A stretch of DNA of 64,000 bases from JBKQVT01 sp963804825 (GTDB lineage: Bacteria > Planctomycetota > Planctomycetia > Pirellulales > Thermoguttaceae). The notes beneath the pieces are model-generated. The model was not told the origin of the DNA and did no database searches. It saw only the letters and a list, made by a program, of their open reading frames with translations. This document shows, piece by piece, positions 45,267-55,140 of the stretch. The DNA lies in assembly GCA_963804825.1 (NCBI GenBank), contig CAWDRV010000004.1, positions 496,001 through 560,000 on the forward strand, read 5' to 3'. A program made the position numbers and the translations under genes. The stretch's first letter is position 1. Each line of letters starts with the position of its first letter.

Positions 45267-45838
45267 CGCCCGCCGGGACAAGAACTCTGAAACCGCAGAT
45301 CCCGGGCGAAGTCCCGGGCCCGCGCGGGCTCGAAGGCGAACTGGCTCGTCTTGTCCAACTCGGCGAGGTAGCCGACCAGCAGGTCGGTCCAGCGTTCGGT
45401 CCGACGTCGCAGGTGGTTCAACCGGACGGCCGATTCCGCGTCCACGCCCGGCCCGCGGACCAACAGGATCAACACGCGATGCCGCGCTTCCAGGTGTCCG
45501 ATCATGACGCTCCGCGCGATCGGTTCGGCTTCGAGCGTGCCCTGCCGCCGGTCGAAGGCGCAAAGCACGGTCGCCCAGACGCGGGTGAGCATTTCGCCCA
45601 GCAGGATTTCCTCCAGGACGCCGCGGATGGTGGGCCACTGGCGTCGGCCGGCGTCGGCGTTGCCGCCGGCGTCGTGGGCGAAAGTGCCGAGGCTGCGGAA
45701 CCAGCGGTCCAGCCGGCATTTCGATTCCGTCCAGTATTGTTGCACGCCGCTGCTGGAGAGCCGTGGCGTGCCGCGGATCAGGACCGGGCCGTGGGCGGAG
45801 ACAATGGCGGCGAGTTCGACGAGTTCACGAGCGTGCAT
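44966..45838 (-). CDS. Conserved hypothetical protein
   Basis: The protein has 290 residues from ATG 45838 (HARELVELAAIVSAHGPVLIRG...). Helical, with WTESKCRLDRWFRSLGTFAHD, EEILLGEMLTRVWATVLCAFDRRQG and HLRRRTERWTDLLVGYLAEL. The His-, Trp- and Arg-rich helices suggest a four-helix bundle. Family not recognised, but codon use and continuity over 870 bases support a real gene. A longer frame upstream of 45838 exists but is low in conserved composition. Confidence 0.6.
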   Translation of the reverse strand: MHARELVELAAIVSAHGPVLIRGTPRLSSSGVQQYWTESKCRLDRWFRSLGTFAHDAGGNADAGRRQWPTIRGVLEEILLGEMLTRVWATVLCAFDRRQGTLEAEPIARSVMIGHLEARHRVLILLVRGPGVDAESAVRLNHLRRRTERWTDLLVGYLAELDKTSQFAFEPARARDFARDLRFQSSCPGGRHAWPLVLSSLRAAFRQGLTAESPNGDLNARIASAILSCFPAELFDSTGQFRSLWLLRLANATADAQGMIAELLSPEPASLPPGARPTNRPGDGTRRFRR

Positions 45839-46176
45839 GAATCGACCAAGGGGCGAATATCCGGGCCGTCGGCCGCGAGAGCCTGAGGGGACCAAGGCTC
45901 TCGCGGCGCGCCGGCCATGCTTTGCCTTTGGGGAGCAAAGCCGGTGCCGTGGGAGGGGCCGTCCCCTGTTGCGGCGGAGGTTGCGTCCCAAGCGTCTGCC
46001 GCACAACGACTTGCGGCCCGCGGTCCGACGCGGCGACACTCGCCGCAGTGACGCTGGATGTTGCCTCCGGGCAACATGCCGCCGGTTGAAGAGTGGGAAA
46101 ACCGGAACACGCCGCCGATCCTCCGCTTGCGGCTTCGCACGCGACGCCCTCCGGCGTCCACGCTCCGCAAGCCGTA
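45839..46176. other. Intergenic region between hypothetical gene and glycosyltransferase
   Basis: No gene is seen. It contains CCGCTTGCGGCTTCGCA (46127-46143), related to the hairpin at 43505, and a GCCGACGCTTGGG-like GC-rich part. Nothing else is assigned. Confidence 0.4.
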
Positions 46177-47291
46177 CTATCTCACGTCCGCTGCAAGGAT
46201 TTCGCGGTACAACTCGACGTAACGCGACACCATCGCCTCGACGCTGAACTCGCGGCCCGCACGCTCGCGCGCCGCTGGCCCAGCCGACGCGCCAACGCGG
46301 CGTCGTCCAACAGTTGATTCGTCCAGCGGGCAAAACCCGCGCGGTGTCCCACCTCGACCAGAAAGCCGGTCTCGCCGTGGACGACCAGCTCTCGCGTGCC
46401 GGGAATGTCCGTGGCCACCACCGGCACCCCGGCCGCCATCGCTTCCAAGATCGCGTTGGATTGCCCCTCGTAACCGCTGGTGGACCAGAGCACGTCGAAG
46501 TGCGGCATCCACTGGGCCACGTCGTTGCGCTCGCCGAGGAAGTGGACCTTGTCGCCGATCCACACCTGGTCGCGGAAATGGAGCAGCCGGCCGCGGTGCG
46601 GACCGTCGCCGATCACCAGCAGATGGACGTCGTCGCGGATCACCTTGAGCAGGTCGGCTGCCCAGATGGCGTCCTTCACGCGCTTCTGCGGCCACAATCG
46701 GCCGACCAGGCCGATCAGCCGGCTGTTCTCGGGCAGGCCCAGTTCGGCGAGGATCTGTCCGCGGGTGGTGTTGGTCGCCGGGGCGGGGGCCACGCCGTTG
46801 GGGATGACGCGAATCCGCTCCACAGGCAATCCGCGCGAGGCGTAGAAATCGCGCACGCCGGCGCTGTTGGCCACGACGCCGTCGCCGTGCCGTGCGACGT
46901 AGCGGTCGACGGCCAACTCGGCCCAGCCCTTCCAGGGATCGACGCACCGTTGGGCGGCGAGGATGCGTCGGACCCCGCACGCGCGGGCCGCGGCGTAGCC
47001 GTAGGCGTTGGCCGCCAGTAGCCACGTATGGACCAGATCGGGCCGCACTGCGGCGACGTGACGCACAAGGCGCCAGAAGGCATAAGGATCGGCCCGCCAT
47101 CGCTTGCCGATCACGGTGACCGCAACGCCGGCCTGCCGCAGTTCAACCTCGCAGGGTCCGCCGCGCGTGAGGGCGCAGACGTGGACGTCGAACTGACGCG
47201 CGCGGCAGCCCGGCGGCCAGCAGGGTCATCTGCTTTTCGGCGCCGCGCGGTCCAACGACGGGATGATGTGGAGGATTCTCGCTCTGCGCAT
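46177..47291 (-). CDS. GT4-family glycosyltransferase (three frameshifts)
   Basis: ATG 47291 opens a glycosyltransferase of about 370 residues (MRRARILHIIPSLDRG...). The GT4 core is present: HTWLLAANAYGYAAARACG, LIGLVGRLWPQKRVKDAI, LLVIGDGPHRGRLL, FDVLWSTSGYEGQSNAILEAMAAGVPVVATDIPG. Indels near 47250, 47205 and 46262 split it; the joined reading ends FSVEAMVSRYVELYREIL. It would transfer a sugar from a nucleotide donor to an envelope acceptor in the cytoplasm. It overlaps the next glycosyltransferase by about 65 bases. Confidence 0.75.
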
Positions 47292-48446
47292 AATTGCTGA
47301 AACCATGTTACGTGCTGGTCGGCCATCCTGGCAAGAGAGAACTCGGCTTGGGCCCGCGCGCGGGCGGCATATCCCATCCGGGCGGCCAGTTCCGGCTCGT
47401 GGTAAAGCCGCGTGACGCCGGCCGCCAGCGCGTCGGCGTCGTCGGCCGCAAGAAGCAGACCTTCCTGCCCGTCGGCCAACACCGAGCGATTGGCCGTCGT
47501 GTCGGCGGCCAGGCTGGGCAGCCCGGCGGCCATGGCTTCGAGCAACGCCACGGGGGCCCCGTCCGGCGACGGCGCGAGCAACAGATCGGCGGCCGCCAGC
47601 AGTTCGTCGACCTGGTCGAAGACGCCGGCCAGGACGACCCGGCCGGTCAGTTGCAGCCGGTCGATCTGCTGTTGGACGCCGGCCCGATTCTCGGCGGGGC
47701 CGACCAGCCAGAGCCGGGCGCGGGGCAACGGGCCGGCAAGCGATTGCCACACCGCCAGCAGGCGGTCCAACCACGGGCTTGTCAGCCGCCGGGTCATGAC
47801 CACGGCCAGGAACGCCTGTTCGGGCAGCAGGAGGGCGGGATGGGTTTCGGCCCACATCGCGCGGGCGGCGGCCCGCGACCAGGGCGTGCGCGGCGGCGCA
47901 GCGGCCACGCCGTAAGGGAGGTAGACGATTTTCGACCGGGGATATCCGGCGGCCTCCAGTTCGCGCTGGGCGGCGCGGGTCGGCGCCACGAAACCCGCCG
48001 CATCCATGCACTGCCGCTTGATGCGCCGGCCGCAGGGGGCGTCGAGTTGCCAGAGGCAATCGCCGCCGCGTCCGACGCCCTCGGCCCGGAGAACCACGGG
48101 GACCCCGGGCACGCGCCGCATGGCGCAGCGCGGCGTAGGCTTCCTGGCGAAGCTGCGAGACATAGATCAGGTCGAAGCGATCGGCGTGACGCCGCAGCCA
48201 CCCGGCCAACGACCGCAAGTATTGAAACGTCTTCCAGCGTCCTTGCGGCGGGGGTTCGAGCCGGAAGACGGGCACGTCTTGGAAGAGGAGTTCGGCCGGC
48301 CAGTCGGGCTGCCAGCGGGCGGTGAGGAGGGTGGCGTGGGCGCCGCGGCGGAGCAGTTCGGCCGCCAGGTTGGCGAGGACTTTTTCCGGCCCGCCGACCA
48401 ACGGCCAGAATCGCCGCGTCACAATCGCCACCCGCAGCGGCTTCAC
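47226..48446 (-). CDS. GT4-family glycosyltransferase (one frameshift)
   Basis: GTG 48446, overlapping the phosphoribosyltransferase stop (GTGA), opens ~400 residues: VAIVTRRFWPLVGGPEKVLANLA, then a shift near 48120, then AGVFDQVDELLAAADLLLAP, GAPVALLEAMAAGLPSLAADT and a C-terminal MADQHVTWFQQLC. GT4 retaining glycosyltransferase fold. If the base missing near 47250 is restored, the frame stops at 47226, overlapping the next gene. Probably works with the partner gene on the same glycan. Confidence 0.75.
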   Translation of the reverse strand: MKPLRVAIVTRRFWPLVGGPEKVLANLAAELLRRGAHATLLTARWQPDWPAELLFQDVPVFRLEPPPQGRWKTFQYLRSLAGWLRRHADRFDLIYVSQLRQEAYAALRHAARARGPRGSPGRGRRTRRRLPLATRRPLRPAHQAAVHGCGGFRGADPRRPARTGGRRISPVENRLPPLRRGRCAAAHALVAGRRPRDVGRNPSRPPAARTGVPGRGHDPAADKPVVGPPAGGVAIACRPVAPRPALAGRPRRESGRRPTADRPAATDRPGRPGRRLRPGRRTAGGRRSVARAVAGRGPRGVARSHGRRAAQPGRRHDGQSLGVGRRAGRSASCGRRRRRAGGRRHAALPRAGTGRPDGICRPRAGPSRVLSCQDGRPARNMVSAIMRRARILHIIPSLDRAAPKSR

Positions 48447-48982
48447 CGGCCCGGCTCCTCCTTCAACTCGCCCGGTTCCAAGGTGGCCAGATACGGGAGG
48501 TTGCGGTACTTGTCGCGGTAATCCATGCCGTAGCCGACGACGAAGGCGTCGGGAATGTCGAAGCCGACGAAGTCCGGCTTGATCGGCACTTGGCTCTGGC
48601 CCGATTTGCGCAGCAACACCGCGGTGCGGACGCTGGCCGGATGGAGCTCGTCGATCTGCGGCAGCAACTCCCAAAACGTGTTGCCGGTGTGGAAGATGTC
48701 GTCGACCAGCAGCACGTCCTGGCCGCGAACGTCGGAGGAGAGCAGGTCCATGTCGATCACCAGCGGCCCGGGCCGGGTGCTCCCGTGGCGGTGATTGCGG
48801 GCCTGGATCAGCTCGACCCGCAACGGGTTGTCCAGCCGCCGGATCAAATCGACCAGAAACACGACGCTGCCGATCAACACGCCGACGATCGTCAGCGGGC
48901 GTCCTTGATAGTGTTGACGAATCTCGTTGGCCAAGCGATCGAGGCCCTGGCGGAGTTGTTCTTCCGTGAGCAGGGTTTTCAT
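48443..48982 (-). CDS. hpt: Hypoxanthine phosphoribosyltransferase
   Basis: A 179-residue PRTase. The PRPP loop reads VLLVDDIFHTGNTF, with VGVLIGSVVFLVDLI earlier and FVGFDIPDAFVVGYGMDYRDKYRNLPYLATL (base-binding hood) later. This is the HGPRT/Hpt signature. It salvages hypoxanthine and guanine with PRPP in the cytoplasm. ATG 48982. It is the first gene of a minus-strand run with the two glycosyltransferases. Confidence 0.95.
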   Translation of the reverse strand: MKTLLTEEQLRQGLDRLANEIRQHYQGRPLTIVGVLIGSVVFLVDLIRRLDNPLRVELIQARNHRHGSTRPGPLVIDMDLLSSDVRGQDVLLVDDIFHTGNTFWELLPQIDELHPASVRTAVLLRKSGQSQVPIKPDFVGFDIPDAFVVGYGMDYRDKYRNLPYLATLEPGELKEEPGR

Positions 48983-49074
48983 GCGGATTCTCCCGAAGTA
49001 GCAGGAAACGAGGGAAGGAAACGCCCGTATTGTAGACGATACGGCGATTGTCGCAAGGTGAACGTCCGCCGGGC

Positions 49075-50459
49075 CTAGATTTCCGACGCCACGGCGGACA
49101 CGAAATCGGGGGCGACGGTCTCGACGTGGCGGCGTTGAAGATGCCGCAATTCCAGCAGCAGCCATAGGCCCGTCAAGGCCGACGAGCCGAAATCGGCCAC
49201 CGGCAGCGACATCCAAACGCCGCCTGAGGCCGAAGAAGTGCGGCAGAATCAGGACCGCCGGAATCAGGAGCAGGACCTGCCGGGAGAGCGTGAGGAACAT
49301 CGCTTGGGCCGGTTTTCCCACGGCCTGAAAATAGCCGGCGCTGACGATCTGAAACCCTACCAGGGGCACATCGCCGCGCACAGACGCATGGCATGAACGC
49401 CCACCGCGATCAACTCCCGGTCCTCGGCTGAACAGCCAGAAGACATGGGCTGGAAAGACCATCATCACGACGAAGCCGAGCACGGCAATGCCGCTTGCGG
49501 CCAGCACGGCGGTTTGCAGCGTTTTCTTGACGCGATCGAATCGCAGCGATCCGTAGTTGTAGCCGATGATGGGCTGCGCGCCTTGATTGATGCCGACGAC
49601 CGGCATGAAGATCAGCATGAACATCGGGAAGATGATGCCCCAGATGGCGAGGTTGCCTTCGTAGCTGTGAAGCTGGTGGTTGATGACGCTGTGGACCGCG
49701 CTGTTGGCGATTTGCATGGCGCAGGGGGCGGAGCCGATGGCCAGCAGCCGGCCGCAAACGGACCACCGCAATCGCAAGTTCCGGGCGCGGAGCCGCAACA
49801 GGCTGTTGCCGCCAAGGAAATAGGCGAGCACCCAAACGGCCGAGACGGCCTGCGCGGAGACGGTCGCCAGCGCCGCCCCCGTCATGCCCCAACGGAAGAC
49901 GAAGAGGAAGATCGGCGCCAGCACGATGTTCAACAGCACGCTGATGAGCATGGTCAGCATGGCGATCTTGGGATTGCCCTCGCCGCGGATCATGGCGTTC
50001 AGTCCGAAGCCCACGATCTGGAAAACCGAGCCCAGCACGATGATGCGCATGTAGTCCCGGGCGTAGGGCAAGATGGCGGCGTAGGCCCCGAACAAATTCA
50101 GCAGGGGATCCAGCGTGGCCAGGCCGACGAGCGTCGATACGACCGCGGCGACCAGCAGCAGGACGGTGGCGTTGCCAAGCACCTGTTCCGCTTCGGGTTT
50201 GCGTTTCTCGCCGAGCCGGATGGAAATCAGGGCCGCGGCGCCGAAGCCGACCAACATGCCCAGGGCCATCAGGAGCAGCATGAGGGGAAAGGCGACGGCC
50301 AGGCTCGACGATGGCGTCCTCGTTGATCGCCCGGCCCACGAAGATCCGGTCGATGGAGACGTAGAGGGCTTGGGCCATCAGGCCGACAATGGCCGGAGCG
50401 GCGAATTTCAGCAACAGCGGGGCAATCTTCTCCTCGCCCAGCCTTTGGGCTCGATCCAT
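49075..50459 (-). CDS. MATE-family multidrug exporter (at least four indels)
   Basis: ATG 50459 opens MDRAQRLGEEKIAPLLLKFAAPAIVGLMAQALY..., then shifts near 50300. The largest frame holds ten membrane helices (LMLLLMALGMLVGFGAAALIS, LLLVAAVVSTLVGLATL, MLTMLISVLLNIVLAPIFLFVF, VSAQAVSAVWVLAYFL). Two nearby indels near 49437 and 49360 and another near 49230 complete the C-terminus (VADFGSSALTGLWLLLELR). Sequence between shifts is intact MATE, about 450 residues joined. It would export cationic compounds by sodium or proton antiport. Confidence 0.75.
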
Positions 50460-50523
50460 GATGGCGGTCGTGTGGGTGTCTTGCGGAAGTGGGGGACGGA
50501 GGTTTCAGACTCGGGTTCACCGA

Positions 50524-50566
50524 AGGGGACAGTCCCATTTTCGTCGCGAAAATTGGGACAGTCCCC
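50524..50566. repeat. Palindromic repeat family C, copy 2
   Basis: GGGGACAGTCCCATTTTCG-TCGCGAAAATTGGGACAGTCCCC, the same layout as at 21805-21855 with the inner palindrome changed. Located between the MATE gene and the MarR promoter. Confidence 0.88.
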
Positions 50567-50691
50567 GCGGCGCCGACCCCCATTTTATCACGTTTCGGCC
50601 AACGTGGCGGATGCCACTGCGGCGCGAGCCACCATGACGGGGGGTGCGGATGTCGTTTTCGCCGGTTTTGCCGCGTCCGGGAACAATGTGC

Positions 50692-50730
50692 TTGACAGCC
50701 CGAAGATACTTAATGTATATTAATAGTACA
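50692..50730 (+). promoter_or_regulatory. marR-efflux promoter with overlapping palindromic operator
   Basis: TTGACA at 50692 and TATATT at 50716, 18 bases apart, form a good sigma-70 promoter. The -10 region lies inside the imperfect inverted repeat ACTTAATGTATATTAATAGT, as expected for a MarR operator. About 65 bases lead to the marR start. Confidence 0.7.
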
Positions 50731-50794
50731 TGCCGATTAAGAAGCACGGCGGGGATGGAACCAATCATGAAAACGCCCGGAAACGAAGAAACTC

Positions 50795-51268
50795 ATGAAC
50801 GACATTACCAGGCAGCAGGCCAAGAAGATCGACCTCCTTCTGTTCGGCCTGGTCCGGCAGCTTGCGGTCGGGGACGGCGACGCGGTCGCGGAGTTGCCGC
50901 TGGCGCAACTGCGGGTCTGCGGCATTTTGCATCGCGGGCCGCGGCCCATGTCCGCGCTCGGCCGCGACCTGGGCGTCTCGCTAAGCGCCATGACGCAGAT
51001 CGCCGACCGCCTGGAGCGGGCCAGCCTGGTCAAGCGCGTGGCCGAGGGAAACGATCGCCGCGTGCGCTGCCTGCGACTGACGCCGCGGGGCGAAAGCATC
51101 ATGCAGCGGCGCGAGGACACCCGCGTCGAACACGCGTCGGCGGCCTTGGCCCGGCTGTCGGCGAAGAAACGGAAAGAAGTGTTCGACGCCCTGGAAACGT
51201 TGCTGGACGCCTGCCTGGCCAGCAAGGAACCCAAGACACCCTTACCTCTCGCAAAGGCGATTCTATGA
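50795..51268 (+). CDS. MarR-family transcriptional regulator
   Basis: The protein has 157 residues from ATG 50795. Winged helix: PLAQLRVCGILHRGPRPMSALGRDLG, SLSAMTQIADRLERASLVKRV, the wing GNDRRVRCLRLTPRGES (the DR of the wing is present). MarR proteins bind the operator until a ligand releases them. The palindrome at 50705-50728 lies in its own promoter, and its stop overlaps the start of the adaptor gene, so it should autoregulate the efflux operon. Confidence 0.92.
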   Translation: MNDITRQQAKKIDLLLFGLVRQLAVGDGDAVAELPLAQLRVCGILHRGPRPMSALGRDLGVSLSAMTQIADRLERASLVKRVAEGNDRRVRCLRLTPRGESIMQRREDTRVEHASAALARLSAKKRKEVFDALETLLDACLASKEPKTPLPLAKAIL

Positions 51269-52756
51269 GAACCATCATTGCAACGCTGGCGGCGTTGGCG
51301 ACCCTGGCCTCCGGCACGATCTATGTTGTGCACTGGTATGCCGCCGAGCCGGCCTCCCATTTTCGCACGGAAAAGGTCATTCAAGGCGACTTGCTCTCGA
51401 CGATCAACGCCACGGGCACGCTGGAGCCGGTGCAGGCCGTCGACGTCGGCGCCCAGGTGACGGGCCAGATCGCCAGTTTCGGCGTCGTCGCCGATCCCAA
51501 CGATCCCAAGAAGACGGTGCCGGTCGATTACAGCTCCATGGTCCACAAAGGCGACGTGCTGGCGACCATCGACGACCGCGTCTACAAGGCCCAGTACGAC
51601 CAGGCGGTGGCGACGCTGGACCACGCCAACGCCGATCTCGGGGAGTTGGAGGCCCACCGCGACCAGGCCAAGCAGGAATTGGAGCGGGCCGAAGCCCTGC
51701 ATCCCCAGCAAGGCCATCGCACCGACCGATTACGACCTCGACGTGGCCAATTACAAGGCCGCCGAGGCCAACTGTGGCGGTGGGAAACGCGACCGATCGA
51801 GCAGTGCAAGGCCGCCGTGTTCCTGGCAAAGACCAACCTCGAATACTGCACCATCCGCTCGCCGGTCGACGGCGTGATCATCGACCGCCGCGTCGACATC
51901 GGCCAGACGGTGGTCTCCAACATGACCGCCTCGAGCCTCTTTCTGATCGGCCGCGACCCCAAACGCATTCAGCCCTGGGCATCGGTCAACGAGGCCGACA
52001 TCGGGCGGATCTACATCGGCCAGCCGGTGACCTTCACCGTCGACGATTATCCCGGCGAGACGTTTCACGGCACCGTGTGCCAGATCCGGCTGAACGCCAC
52101 GATGACGCAGAACGTGGTCACGTACACGGTGGTGGTCGACAGCGACAATTCCGACGGCAGGCTGAAGTATTACATGACGGCGACCTTGCAATTCCAGGGC
52201 GAGAAGCGTTCCGACGTGCTGCAGGTGCCCAATGCCGCGCTGCGTTGGAAGCCGCGGCAGCAGCAGATTGCCCCCGACGCCCGCGCCGCGGCCAAAGCTC
52301 CCGTCGGCAAAGGCCGCGCCAAGGACAACGCCAAGGACGCCAAGAAGGACAACGGCAAGGACAGCGCCGGGGCCTCGCTAAGAGCAAGGGAACAACAGCG
52401 CAAGAACAGCGACAAGAACAGCGACAAGAAGATCGCCAAGGGCAGCGGCGGAAAAGCCGGGACTGCCGCTCCGACCCCGGTCGCGGCCAAGTCGCCCGGC
52501 GATCCGCAGCCCGCCACGCTCGCCAAGCCGCATGAGGATCGCGGCCGCATCTGGGTGAAAGACGGCAACTACGTTCGGCCCATCGACGTGACGGTGGGCG
52601 CCAGCGACGGCACCAACACCGAGGTCAGCGGTCCCGGAGTCGAGCGCGGGCATGGAGGTGGTCGTCGGCGAAATCTCCGCCGCCGATCAGGACGCCGACG
52701 CCACCAATCCCTTCGCTCCCAAGTTGCTCCGAGGCGGCACCCAGCCGAAAAAATAG
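51265..52756 (+). CDS. MacA-like periplasmic adaptor protein (at least three indels)
   Basis: ATG 51265 overlaps the marR stop. Joined length is about 500 residues: N-terminal membrane anchor (IIATLAALATLASGTIYVVHW), lipoyl-type half (GTLEPVQAVDVGAQVTGQI), a long coiled-coil hairpin with shifts between 51690 and 51800, then IRSPVDGVIIDRRVDIGQTV, ENEADIGRIYIGQPV-like sequence and IRLNATMTQNVVTYTVVVDS. An unusual Lys/Asp-rich stretch (KDNAKDAKKDNGKD) lies before the C-terminal part. A last shift near 52640 ends the frame at 52756. It should link the inner-membrane transporter to an outer-membrane channel. Confidence 0.8.
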
Positions 52757-52758
52757 CC

Positions 52759-53548
52759 ATGGAACTCATCCGGCTGGAAAACATCACGAAGACCTATTAC
52801 CTGGGCGAAGTCGACGTCCCGGTGCTCAACGGCATCTCGCTGTCGATCCAGCAGCGGCGAGATGGTCGCGCTGATGGGCGCTTCGGGCTCGGGCAAGACT
52901 ACGCTGATGAACATCCTCGGCTGCCTGGACCGGCCCACCTCGGGCCAATTCTGGCTCGACGGCGAGGAAATGAGCCAGTTGACGCCGAACCAGCGGGCGC
53001 TGGTGCGGACCGCCAAGCTGGGATTCGTCTTCCAGAGCTTCAACCTCCTGCCGCGCACCACGGCATGGCAGAACGTCCTCATGCCGCTGGACTACTCGCC
53101 GACCCGGCCGCACGGCTCCGTGCTCCGGCAGTGGGGCGACACGCTGCTGGAGCGCGTCGGGCTGGCCGACCGGGCCGAGCACGAGCCGTCGCAGATGTCG
53201 GGCGGGCAGCAGCAACGCGTGGCCATCGCCCGCTCGCTGGTCAACCGTCCCCGGCTCGTGCTGGCCGACGAGCCCACCGGCAACCTCGACTCGCACACCA
53301 GCGTGGAAATCCTGCGGATGTTCCAGCAACTCAACGCCGAGGGGATTACCGTCATCCTGGTGACGCACGATCCCAAGGTGGCGGCCTACGCCCATCGCAC
53401 GATCCACATCAGCGACGGACTGATCGAGGGCGACGAGGCCCAAACGCCCGAGGCTGCCGGGCAACCGACGGTCGTCCTGCCGGCGACGATTGCCATTCCG
53501 GCGGCTTTGCCGGTCTCGCCGGCGGCGCCGGTTCCGCCTGTCGGCTGA
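52759..53548 (+). CDS. MacB-type ABC transporter ATP-binding protein (one frameshift)
   Basis: ATG 52759, two bases after the adaptor. About 262 residues: LIRLENITKTYYLGEVDVP, an inserted base near 52855, Walker A GASGSGKTTLM, signature MSGGQQQRVAIARSLVNRP, Walker B LVLADEPTGNLDS, and switch His VILVTHDPKVA. The tail is an Ala/Pro-rich stretch. ATPase of a MacB/LolD-type exporter with the adjacent permease. Confidence 0.9.
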
Positions 53549-53657
53549 AGCTACGGAGCGCCGCGAGGAAGAGTTATCGGCTTTCAGTTCGCCGGCGGCG
53601 CCGGATTCCCTGTCGGCCCAAGCGGCGGCGCAACCGCGGCATCGCGCGGGCTCGGCG

Positions 53658-55025
53658 ATGCTGTCGCCGACGCTGCGCACCGCCCTGGGCGCGCTGTGGC
53701 GAAACAAGATGCGGTCGGCCTTGACCGCGCTGGGCGTCATCTTCGGCGTGGGCGCCGTCATCGCCATGGTGGAAATCGGCCAGGGCTCGCAGACCATGAT
53801 TCAGAAGCAGATCGCCAGCATGGGGGCCAACAACATCCTGGTCCTGCCGGGGGCGGCCGCCAGCGGCGGCGTCAGCTTCGGCGTCGGCAGCGTGATGACG
53901 CTGACGCCCCAAGACGCGGACGAGATCGCCCGGCAGTGCCCGGCCGTCAGCGAGTCGGCCCCGATGGTCCGGGCCAAGGCCCAAGTCCTGTTCGGCAACA
54001 GGAACTGGATTCCCAACACGCTGGTGGGGACGACGCCGTCGTTTCTCGCCGTCCGCGACTGGGAAGATTTGTCCGAGGGCGACATCTTCACCGATCTCGA
54101 CGTGCGGAACTGGAACCGCGTCTGCCTGGTGGGCGAAACCCTGAAGCGGGAGCTGTTCCAGGGCGAGTCCCCGGTCGGCAAGGAGATTCGCATTCAAAAC
54201 GTCGCCTTCAAGGTCATCGGCGTGCTCAGCCGCAAAGGCGCCAACATGATGGGCCAGGACCAGGACGACATCGTGATCGCCCCTTGGACCACGATCAAGT
54301 ATCGCGTCAGCGCCACCGGCGTGACCACGAGCAGTCAGAGCAGCACCTCCGCGTCTTCCACCTCGACGGCCAGCAGCACCAGCAGCCTGTATCCGGGCGG
54401 AACGGCGCTTTATCCCACCGTCTCGGATACCCAGGCCGCCGACACCCCGCAACCGGTCCGCTTCGTGACCGTGGACCAGATTTACGTCAAGGCCGCCACC
54501 GCCGAGCAGGTTCCCCAGGCCATCGATGAAATCACGGACCTGTTGCGCGAGCGGCATCGCATCCGCCCGGACCAGGACGACGATTTCAACAACCGCGACA
54601 TGACCGAGATTACCAAGACGATGGCCTCCACCTCGGCGGTGGTGACCGCGTTGCTGCTGGTCGTGGCGGGCATTTCGCTGGTGGTGGGCGGCGTGGGCAT
54701 CATGAACATCATGCTCGTCTCGGTCACGGAGCGGACGCGGGAAATCGGCCTCCGCATGGCCGTCGGCGCCCGGAGCTATCACATCCTGCGGCAATTCCTC
54801 GTCGAGGCCGTATTGCTGTGCCTGGTCGGCGGCGCCATCGGCGTCGTCTTGGGCCGGAGCGCGTCGATGTTCGTCCGATTGGTGATGCGTTGGCCCACGC
54901 AGGTGTCGCTGATGGCGATCTTCTGCTCGGTGCTGGTCTCCGCCGGCGTCGGCATCGTCTTCGGCTTCTACCCGGCCTGGAAAGCCTCGCGATTGGACCC
55001 GATCGAGGCGCTGCGGTATGAATAG
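53658..55025 (+). CDS. MacB-type ABC permease (FtsX domain)
   Basis: ATG 53658 opens 455 residues (an in-frame start further upstream is possible). One N-terminal helix (LTALGVIFGVGAVIAMVEIGQ), a periplasmic MacB core (NNILVLPGAA, NWIPNTLVGTTPSFLAVRDW, VGETLKRELFQGESPVG) and three C-terminal helices (ALLLVVAGISLVVGGVGIMNIMLV, LVGGAIGVVLG, FCSVLVSAGVGIVFGFYPAWKAS). A Ser/Thr-rich insertion lies at about residues 220-240. Exports toxic compounds or envelope molecules with the adaptor; substrate unknown. Confidence 0.9.
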   Translation: MLSPTLRTALGALWRNKMRSALTALGVIFGVGAVIAMVEIGQGSQTMIQKQIASMGANNILVLPGAAASGGVSFGVGSVMTLTPQDADEIARQCPAVSESAPMVRAKAQVLFGNRNWIPNTLVGTTPSFLAVRDWEDLSEGDIFTDLDVRNWNRVCLVGETLKRELFQGESPVGKEIRIQNVAFKVIGVLSRKGANMMGQDQDDIVIAPWTTIKYRVSATGVTTSSQSSTSASSTSTASSTSSLYPGGTALYPTVSDTQAADTPQPVRFVTVDQIYVKAATAEQVPQAIDEITDLLRERHRIRPDQDDDFNNRDMTEITKTMASTSAVVTALLLVVAGISLVVGGVGIMNIMLVSVTERTREIGLRMAVGARSYHILRQFLVEAVLLCLVGGAIGVVLGRSASMFVRLVMRWPTQVSLMAIFCSVLVSAGVGIVFGFYPAWKASRLDPIEALRYE

Positions 55026-55040
55026 GGGCCGGAGGCCAGA

Positions 55041-55126
55041 GTCTAAGAACTAAGGTCTAAGAACTAAGGTCTAAGAACTAAGGTCTAAGAACTAAGTTCT
55101 TAGAACTTAGAGCTTAGAACTTAGAT
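55041..55126. repeat. 14-base tandem repeat with inverted continuation
   Basis: GAACTAAGGTCTAA is repeated about four times, then the sequence continues as its inverse (GTTCTTAGAACTTAGAGCTTAG). It can fold into a long AT-rich stem. It sits after the permease stop and before the convergent NYN gene. Confidence 0.85.
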
Positions 55127-55140
55127 TGGTCCGTTCCCCC

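Noticed and set aside
55041..55126. Possible CRISPR array
   Set aside because: Repeats are 14 bases, tandem, without spacers, and no cas gene is in the window.
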